Source: Echinostoma caproni (taxonomy: Eukaryota; Platyhelminthes; Trematoda; Plagiorchiida; Echinostomatidae). From it: a DNA stretch of 26,978 nt. A model generated the notes under the pieces. The model was not told where the DNA came from. It worked only from the letters and a program-made list of their open reading frames with translations, and searched no databases. Below, piece after piece: positions 19,978 through 26,978 of the stretch. A program made the translations under genes and the position numbers. The stretch is taken from NCBI GenBank assembly GCA_900618425.1, contig UZAN01042701.1:1-26978 (forward strand), read 5' to 3'. Numbering within the stretch: the first letter of the stretch is position 1; each line of letters starts with the position of its first letter.

Positions 19978-21384
19978 GCACACGAAATCGCTAGTATTTC
20001 ATTTGTTGTTTTGGCGACACAAATATTTTGTCTCTTGTTCACTCATTCGCGTCGTAAATTTTAAAGACCGCTGATGAACTTTATTTTCTTTTTTATCTTT
20101 ATTATTTGCTTCATTATTTATTCTTCCTTGTTTATTATTATTATCATTATTGCTGAATATCCACCTTTCTGGGTGCATAAAGCAAATACTTGAATTGACT
20201 AATCATTTTTTTAATTTCGTTGTGTTACCCAAATACTTGTAAGTAGATAAAACAAGCTTAGTGTAAAAAAACGCTGTTACTAACGTCGATTGAAGTGATT
20301 ACGCAGCACACGCGAAATTCAGAAACTGAACAGTGCAATGGATCAACAAATGGCGTGGAGACCGGAAGACGAAGAATTGTCTGAAAAGCAGTGACATCCT
20401 GGGAGATAGGTGAATTATCTTGGAGTTGACCTTCTACTTCTAAATTTAGTAATCTTTGTATGCTTGTACACGTTTGTTCACTAAAATTGATTAATCCCCT
20501 GTGCTATATATGTGCCTGTTTGTTTTAAGTCAGCGAATGAGAAGATTAAACGAAATATTAAAATCTCGCGACATCTGTCTTCTTTCTGTTTTGATGAGAT
20601 TAACTTGGAGTCGAGAATAGAGAGAATTGGGTAATACAAAGACCGTGCCCTGGATGGTATCTGTCGGCATCCGAAAAGAACACCGAAAGAGAAACCTTCG
20701 AGCGATTTCACTCAAAAGTAAGCATGCGGAGCAGATGATAGAAGAGTTTTGATCCTTGACTTTACATTGCATCAGTCGCGATTTCAGGTTAAAGTAACAA
20801 ATACATCCACTTGCATTCAAATTTTTTTATTTTGTACGCCGTGTGCTTCCCTCGGATATGTTTGAAAACCGTTTTCTCATACCTTTCCAGTATTTTCATG
20901 TCATTGGTTGGATTATTGAAAGGCCTCCTGAACTCTTAAACCCACGGGTTGCTAAAAGTATTTGGCATTTCCAAAACTAAACAACGGTCTATTGACAACG
21001 AGGCATGCGTTAAATAGATCAAACTACATTACACCTTATTAAATCCCATCGAAAAAGAGATCTCACGAGCCCGTGTAAATTATGAGACAAGATCAGTTTA
21101 CCCGAGGTACCTAATATTTCAGGAAGATTTGTCTGAAGGGACTTAATGAGCGTCAAACAAATTTGGTTAGAACAGAGCGTAATTTGTCGTTGGTTATCGG
21201 TAGATTGGTTTTAGCAATCCCTAATTTTGCTTTCACAATCAATGGACTTAGAAGATTCCGCTTACTCGCGACATGCTTCATATTGAAGCGGTTTGGTTAC
21301 AGTGCCACACATGGATCACATCCTAACTTTTGGAGCAGTTGCGAGGCCTGGCGAAAATTCTGTTGAACTGTCTGATGTTTCAAT
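19978..21384. other. No recognised gene; AT-rich low-complexity patch
   Basis: A low-complexity TTTATT/ATT run lies at about 20082-20155. A pair of overlapping reverse-strand frames (20820 to 20481) has no known motif. Confidence 0.5.
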
Positions 21385-21500
21385 CCTTGGGAGGTCGTTA
21401 ATCCCCCACCAGTTGAATGCATTTAAATGCAATGGAAATGCTTGTGATGACTGACAAAGAGTATCCGAAGGTTCACGGTTCGAATCCCGACAGGGACGCA
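21385..21500 (+). repeat. tRNA-derived SINE, third type (copy 2)
   Basis: The 5' block (GGGAGGTCGTTAATCCCCCA and following, to about 21452) matches 10147-10215. The B box GGTTCGAATCC is intact at 21477-21487, aligned with the decayed B box of the other copy. The shared 3' tail module is not visible here; either this copy is 3'-truncated or its tail has decayed. Confidence 0.62.
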
Positions 21501-22489
21501 AAAATTACTCAGACAAACAGTTGCTGCATCGGAGGAACAGGAAAAAAAATTCGGGCTGAAGACCTACTGAATAGGGTTAACAGTGAGGGGAAACAAAGGC
21601 GAAAAGTGGATTAGGTTAATTGTGTTGAGCAGTTTCATCGTTCTGCGTAATCCCCACAGTTTGCAATCCAAGTCGAAATATATAATGGCGTCTTTTTGGG
21701 TGATATTACTGAATGTACCGGAGAATTTGTAACGTTAGAGGCATTTAACTCATTCCATGTTTGTGTGTGGCCTATATTGGACTGCTTAACATGCAGATGG
21801 ATATTTCATTTCAAGAGTTTAGTTTTTATCTGGATACGAAAAAACCTGGCAGTTTCAAGCTACCTGGAGATTTTACAGTGTACCCTCAAGTCAGAATGAT
21901 TCTTCAGCTGCTTTTCGGAATCTTGATACATCACAGATCAGAGGTCAGCTTCCCACATACCCGTTAGAACAACAGTCCAGTATTAATATTGTTAGTATTG
22001 TTCCAAAAGCGAAATGTACTTTTCAAAATGTATATTCGCTACCGAACTATGTTAAATATGCTTTTTGTCCTTCTGTGAACATTCCTAGCTGACCGTCGCT
22101 AGGACTAGGCCGAAAAAAATGTACTATAAAAGATGCACTTCAAAAACTGCAATATAACGAGATTGTTGTTGTTCGGAGCGAACGATTACTTTTGTCCTTC
22201 GAATAAAATTTGTTCCAATGGCAGTACTAATTTTGTTTTCACCGCAAAACGGATCATACGTCTACTGGTATCCGGTCTATCTGCTTGCGATAGGAGACGA
22301 TAATACGCAAACGCCACAACACCGCTTCTAAGCAACCAGTTAGGAGACGGAAATTCCGACAAATCTTGGGGCCCAAGTATAAGCACTCACATTTGCTGAG
22401 TCCAAGAAAGTGACCAAACAAACCTCATAGTTGTCGATTAGCTAGACATCAAAGAAGTGAACCGGCAAATCGGTTCAACCCGGGTATGA
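21501..22489. other. No recognised gene
   Basis: Two overlapping plus-strand frames (21696-21967) without motif. No other structure noticed. Confidence 0.5.
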
Positions 22490-22622
22490 GCTGGTTGGCA
22501 CAGTGGTAACACACGCCTGCCACACAATGGGTCCAGAGTTCAAATTCCGGACAGGACAGTGGATATGCACCACTGATAAGCTCTAACAAGATTGAAACTC
22601 GAGTCTAATGCTTCCGAGTGTA
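22490..22622 (+). repeat. tRNA-derived SINE with a different head and the shared tail
   Basis: A box TGGCACAGTGGT lies at 22496-22507 and B box GAGTTCAAATTCC at 22536-22548, at normal tRNA spacing. The 3' part from 22570 (CACTGATAAGCTCTAAC ... GAAACTCGAGTCTAATGCTTCCGAG) aligns with the tail of copy B, including the last eight or so bases GCTTCCGAG. The head resembles none of the other families here. Confidence 0.68.
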
Positions 22623-25600
22623 TGGATGATTGGAAGAGCTGAGAATTGTGCGTGAAGGTGAAGTCTGAATGGTGGTCAGTTCCAATTATTATCAATTATC
22701 GCACACCACTACTCACAAGTAACTGGGAGTTAAAATGCGAATTGACTGACACTGATATTTGTTCGCATGATTTTCCCCATAGAACTAACCGTATTCCCAG
22801 CTTGCGCCAATCATCAGTGGGTTTTCAGTCCAACTCCGAGACCACGCTGAACGTTCACGTTTGCTATTCCGAGTACGGCCATTATACTAAAGATGGAAAA
22901 ATTTATAGTGCAACATTCAACTATTCGACTGTTTTACACACCAGTCTATTGCTCCTCCCCCTAATTCGACATTGAACTTGACCCATTCAGAAACTCCATA
23001 AATGTGAAAAACTATTATTCATTAAGGTTTAATCGTTTTCTACCACCAATCGCAAGCCAGAAGATATACTAAACTTCATCTGTGAAAAAAATATGATGTA
23101 CGCGAATACATTTTGTGAGCTACAGTTATCAAAAATCTGCCTTACCAGTGCAAGAAAGTTTGCAATTTCCAGATTGATATGTACAGGAAACCAGCAGCAA
23201 GGCGCTCAGTATTTACTGTTGCTTCAACATCTTAGGCAGACTGAATGTTTACTTCTTTTGACAGGTAAAACGAAATTCTTTGGAAAACTCGGTCAGTTGA
23301 TCAGCTTTCTCTGTCTACTTAATTGCTCCTTGTCGACCAATGAAATAAAATCCTTCTCAGATTGACGGGTGATTTGATTTGAATTCGTTGGTTAAATCGC
23401 TGTGTGCTCAGTTTTGTTGGGCGTTCCATAATGGTTTTCTATCAGGTGATATCAACTACATTTCAAATTGAGCGATCATTTTCTAAACCGTAGCGTGAGG
23501 AAAAACGGCCAATCCGCCCAGACTATTCTCCATATTAGTTGTGAGCAATTTTTCTCCGCTGCGATCAAATTCAACTATCATCTTGCCTGGACATGATCGG
23601 TTTCCTCCCTCTTGATTTATATCTTGACGGGGAAATTCCGTTGATTATGCAACAAATTGGACTTATGTTCACATCAAATCACTCGCGCAAGTCGGGAACT
23701 GATTTATCAAATTTATGAATCTCTTGAATAAGTTGCCTCCCATCTCCAACCGAATGCAAAAATCTCTTGATTTTCTCATCTGGTTTAGGCATGGCGACCG
23801 CACAAGACGCTTATTTCAACGAGCCGCATGCTTCTAGGTCAACTTTTGAAGGTCACATTTCGTTTTTCTTGGAATATATTTTTATTTCTTTCAGGATTAG
23901 GGATAATGCTTCAGTATTTTGTAGCCAAATAATTTACTAATTTGTTCAAACTAGAAAATATTCAATCATTGGCTTAGCTGCTGGGCACTGAATGAAAAGA
24001 GATAAGCTATTCAGAATAGGGGTGTTCAACTTAATAAGGACTCTCGGAAAACAGGAATTATTTATTAGAATGAATGAATTTCCGTGCTGCTTCGCATGAA
24101 ATATTTTCCAAATCAGAATTGTGATTTATGCACTACTACAAATTGTGTATCGCTACATTCAAGGTAGCGCAAATTCAAACCGTGATAGAAGAGAACTAAG
24201 AACATAGAAGTGGGAGATAAAGTTCAGAATAAATACACTTCATCGGTGGACATCAACATACAAGTATTATCTTGGAAACTGAAATGTGTTTACAAAATGA
24301 GAGTTATGTTGCGCGAGTTTGATCAACACAATTCATTAGCTGTGCCTCGATTATTCTTAGGTTCAGTTTATCCATAAAGTTCGATGACTTTCTCACGTCT
24401 TCTTGCGAAATTTGTATATACCAGGTTTGTATAGACCCCAGTCGTCTCAATCCTGATCTAACTAGATCCCATCTTAAAGCCTATCAGAAGGTCAACATTG
24501 AAAACTCCCTTTTCACCTTATTAGTGTGCTTTCCAACCCCACTACGTATCGACTGCGGTAGTTGGGTATGTGTTTGATCTTCTGTTCGATAGCCAGAAAA
24601 GCGATATGTTGCTCAAGGCACCAAATGGAACGAAATGTCTTTTTCGGCAAAGAGTATTCTACCTTTTCTATCGCTTTAAACGAAAGTGAAGTAGATTAGT
24701 GAAGGAGAGATTTTTGGACTAGGTAAAATTCCCAATTTCTTCGCCCTCCATGAAATTCATACTGTCTATATAGTTTAATAATTTTAACCTTGTACAACCA
24801 ATGCGGCATTTCTTGAACGACTTCAATTAAAATTTTGACGAATAATTGACATAGTCTTGGCGATCGTCGGTTGAAAACAAAGAAATTTCGTACACTGGCC
24901 TCCAGTCCAAACCGTTCAGAAAAATATATGAAGGTTGGATTATCCCGAATTCTTCCCAATATTTTTCGCGGAAAAAATACTTATCGTGCAAGCACTGGGC
25001 GGTATAGAGATAGCTTTCCCAATTTCATTGATGTTTTGCAATGCGATACTCTTATGACAACTGCTCAATTCTCACGGGATGGTATTGTCAGATGAAAAAG
25101 ATCTAGAACATTACCCGCTTTAGAGGCTTCATATGCCTTTAAATTTATTGCCATTTTACTATGTGATGAGAACTTAAGCAAATAGCCTATAAATTTAGAT
25201 GTCATTTTCAAAAAATGTGGGGAATATTCATAACGATTCCCTATGTTAAGTGAGATACTGATCAGTATTTGAATTATGTCTCTCTAACCCAATAAATACC
25301 TAAAATTATACACCGGACTACTACTACCCAAAGCCATAAAGGCTGTGAATTTTTGATCAAAAAATGTTTAGCACCTGGCATCCTACCTATGCAACTATCC
25401 TGGATTATGCACCCAGCCGGTATGAAAATTCTACACACCTTTCTTGCGGACGTATCACAAATGTTACTTGCTGCCCGTTAAACTGAGGATCACAGCACGT
25501 GGGTCTACACACTTATCAGACACTGTTTTAACATGAGGCTTTGGGGGAAAAGCCATTGAGATGCAAACAATTGCACAAAACTTCACTGCACATGTCCTTG

Positions 25601-26267
25601 AGAAGTATGAAGTGAATTTTCTGTAAATGAATCAAGGACGGACAATCACTTTTGTTTTGAAGTGAACAATGAACACGGATTCGAATGCTAAACGGTGAGT
25701 GTTTTTCGAGCGTTTTGCTTACGTCGATTGCGCAATTTACTCAAGGAATTGCATCCAAACAGGAAAATCAAAAAGTCATTGATCCATTGTGCAATGCGAA
25801 AATGAACTAGGAGTGTGGTGAAATGGAAAAGGTCCAGATTCAACATCCTTGATATGGTCTTGCAGATACACACACATTTGGTACATTTTGGCACCGAAAG
25901 AATACTTCCGAGAACAATGGAACAAAAGTAACTTTGTTAATCACTGGAACTGACGGTTAAAAGCCAACCAGAAGGAAACGAAGCGAGTGATTCACATCAA
26001 AAAGTCAAATCTGACATATCGACCGTGTATTTGTATCATTTCGTCTCTATTTGGTTTCTTTTCAGCTGCCGGTATGTTTGCATTTAACTCGCGGTCACTT
26101 GCGATTGGTGTAATGAGGGCTAATTTGTACTGATTGAGATGGATCATCCTTCAAGTGTCATGGGCACCGATAATCCCGTCGGATTGTCTAGTCAACAATG
26201 CATTGGGAAGGACCAGTTATGCTTGCATTAGACCTCGTCAGTCGCACACATTCATCGGTCTACTCGA
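22623..26267. other. Long stretch without recognised genes or repeats
   Basis: This is AT-leaning sequence with only short frames. The longest, 22646-22975 on the plus strand, starts at TTG and has no motif. A reverse-strand frame of 87 codons (24959 to 24696) is rich in Phe, Arg, Tyr and Ile and looks somewhat protein-like, but starts at TTG and matches no family I know. The 13-base word shared with 2659 and 12118 lies inverted at 22708-22720. Confidence 0.5.
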
Positions 26268-26433
26268 AGTTTGAACCCCGGAGCCTTTCTCTTCCTTTTC
26301 CTTTCTTTTTTTGAAGGATAAAAGGATACAATTTTCACGAAGGAAGAAGTGACCAATCACCTTTCCACTCACAATAGAGAAAGTCGTACACCCAATTTCG
26401 GAGTGATAACTTGATAACGTTACCACTGGGCCA
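26268..26433 (-). repeat. Weak tRNA-like SINE candidate with split promoter boxes
   Basis: On the reverse strand there is a good A box TGGCCCAGTGGT (complement of 26422-26433) in a GCTGTGGTGGCCCAGTGGTA context, and a B box GGGTTCAAACT (complement of 26268-26278). About 143 bp lie between them, far more than the usual 30-60. Either a sequence has inserted between the boxes, or one of them is accidental. Confidence 0.35.
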
Positions 26434-26978
26434 CCACAGCCCTGGTATAATATAAAGTGTCCGTGAGATACGATTGCAGCTTGGGCTTATGAGGCTCAAT
26501 GGAGTTGACATGAGTGGGTATAATAAGATTACCGCAGTTGCATAGTTTACACTAAACGAACGACCCGGACTCAAGGAATGGTAATACATCGTTGACAGAC
26601 AAAGTTTCCCAGAAGGGGCAGTCATACAATGTCCGCAGTGAGAAAGGAACATGCGCGAAAATGTTAGTAGCAGCACAAAGGCAGGCGAAATGCTGCCATT
26701 ATTTGGTCTGAATTAAATAAAGATTCAACTTTGTCCAAATGTCATCTTCCAACGCAGTGAGTCAGGTCATTTGGCCCTCCAAAGGCAAATTCGGAAGTAG
26801 TATAACTCTGCAAACTGTACCGCTAAGATCATCCCGAACTGAAACTAAGTCTTTTGTGCAGGTTCGTTCGCACAGACCCAGTTAAATGTGTTGGGCAAGT
26901 TTATACATGTTCATAATGAACACCTGGATGCCCCCTGTGAGCAGCTACGTACGTAAAGTGACCGATTCGGTTTCAAAA
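26434..26978. other. No recognised gene
   Basis: A reverse-strand frame beginning near 26676 continues into the tRNA-like stretch and has no known motif. Nothing else seen up to the window edge. Confidence 0.5.

Noticed and set aside
26335..26676. 113-codon reverse-strand frame
   Set aside because: No known motif; part of it is the tRNA-like A-box stretch.
1..26978. CRISPR array, operon or bacterial gene cluster
   Set aside because: No regularly spaced repeats and no long or tightly packed frames; the window is eukaryotic repeat-rich DNA.

Overview
This window reads as non-coding, repeat-rich nuclear DNA of a eukaryote. The most likely source is a parasitic flatworm (trematode), possibly a liver-fluke-like genome. 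The basis is one decayed LINE of CR1/Jockey type, at least nine tRNA-derived SINE copies or candidates scattered on both strands, AT-leaning composition, many short open frames broken by stops on all strands, and three single-N assembly joins. There is no bacterial layout: no operons, no ribosome binding sites and no long genes. The organism call is an inference from repeat style, not from any diagnostic gene.

Layout: 1-4560 is unique-looking sequence with minor simple repeats. 4561-6502 is a compound block of mobile-element debris: a possible LTR/gag remnant (4561-5056), a LINE whose endonuclease and reverse transcriptase ends lie close together (5109-6106), then two SINEs in opposite orientation (6107-6502). 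From 7063 to 12788 there are four more SINE copies (7063, 10147, 11545, 12493), a 40-bp-period TTGA repeat (8189) and an orphan A-rich tail (10979). 12840-14150 is pyrimidine-rich on the plus strand and carries a diverged direct repeat. A tRNA-like SINE core lies at 14863 and another reverse-strand SINE at 15402. The right half is sparser: a T/A-rich tract that may be the tail of a reverse-strand element (16969), the longest open frames of the window on opposite strands (19402-19941, unrecognised), a second copy of the 10147 family (21385), a SINE with a third kind of tRNA head (22490) and a weak tRNA-like pair of boxes at 26268-26433.

I see no intact protein-coding gene, no CRISPR array and no defence or biosynthetic system. 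The most interesting structure is the SINE network: elements with different tRNA-like heads share one 3' tail module of about 45-50 bp, and two of them form an inverted pair directly behind the LINE relic. The window could be intron or intergenic sequence; nothing in it decides between these.
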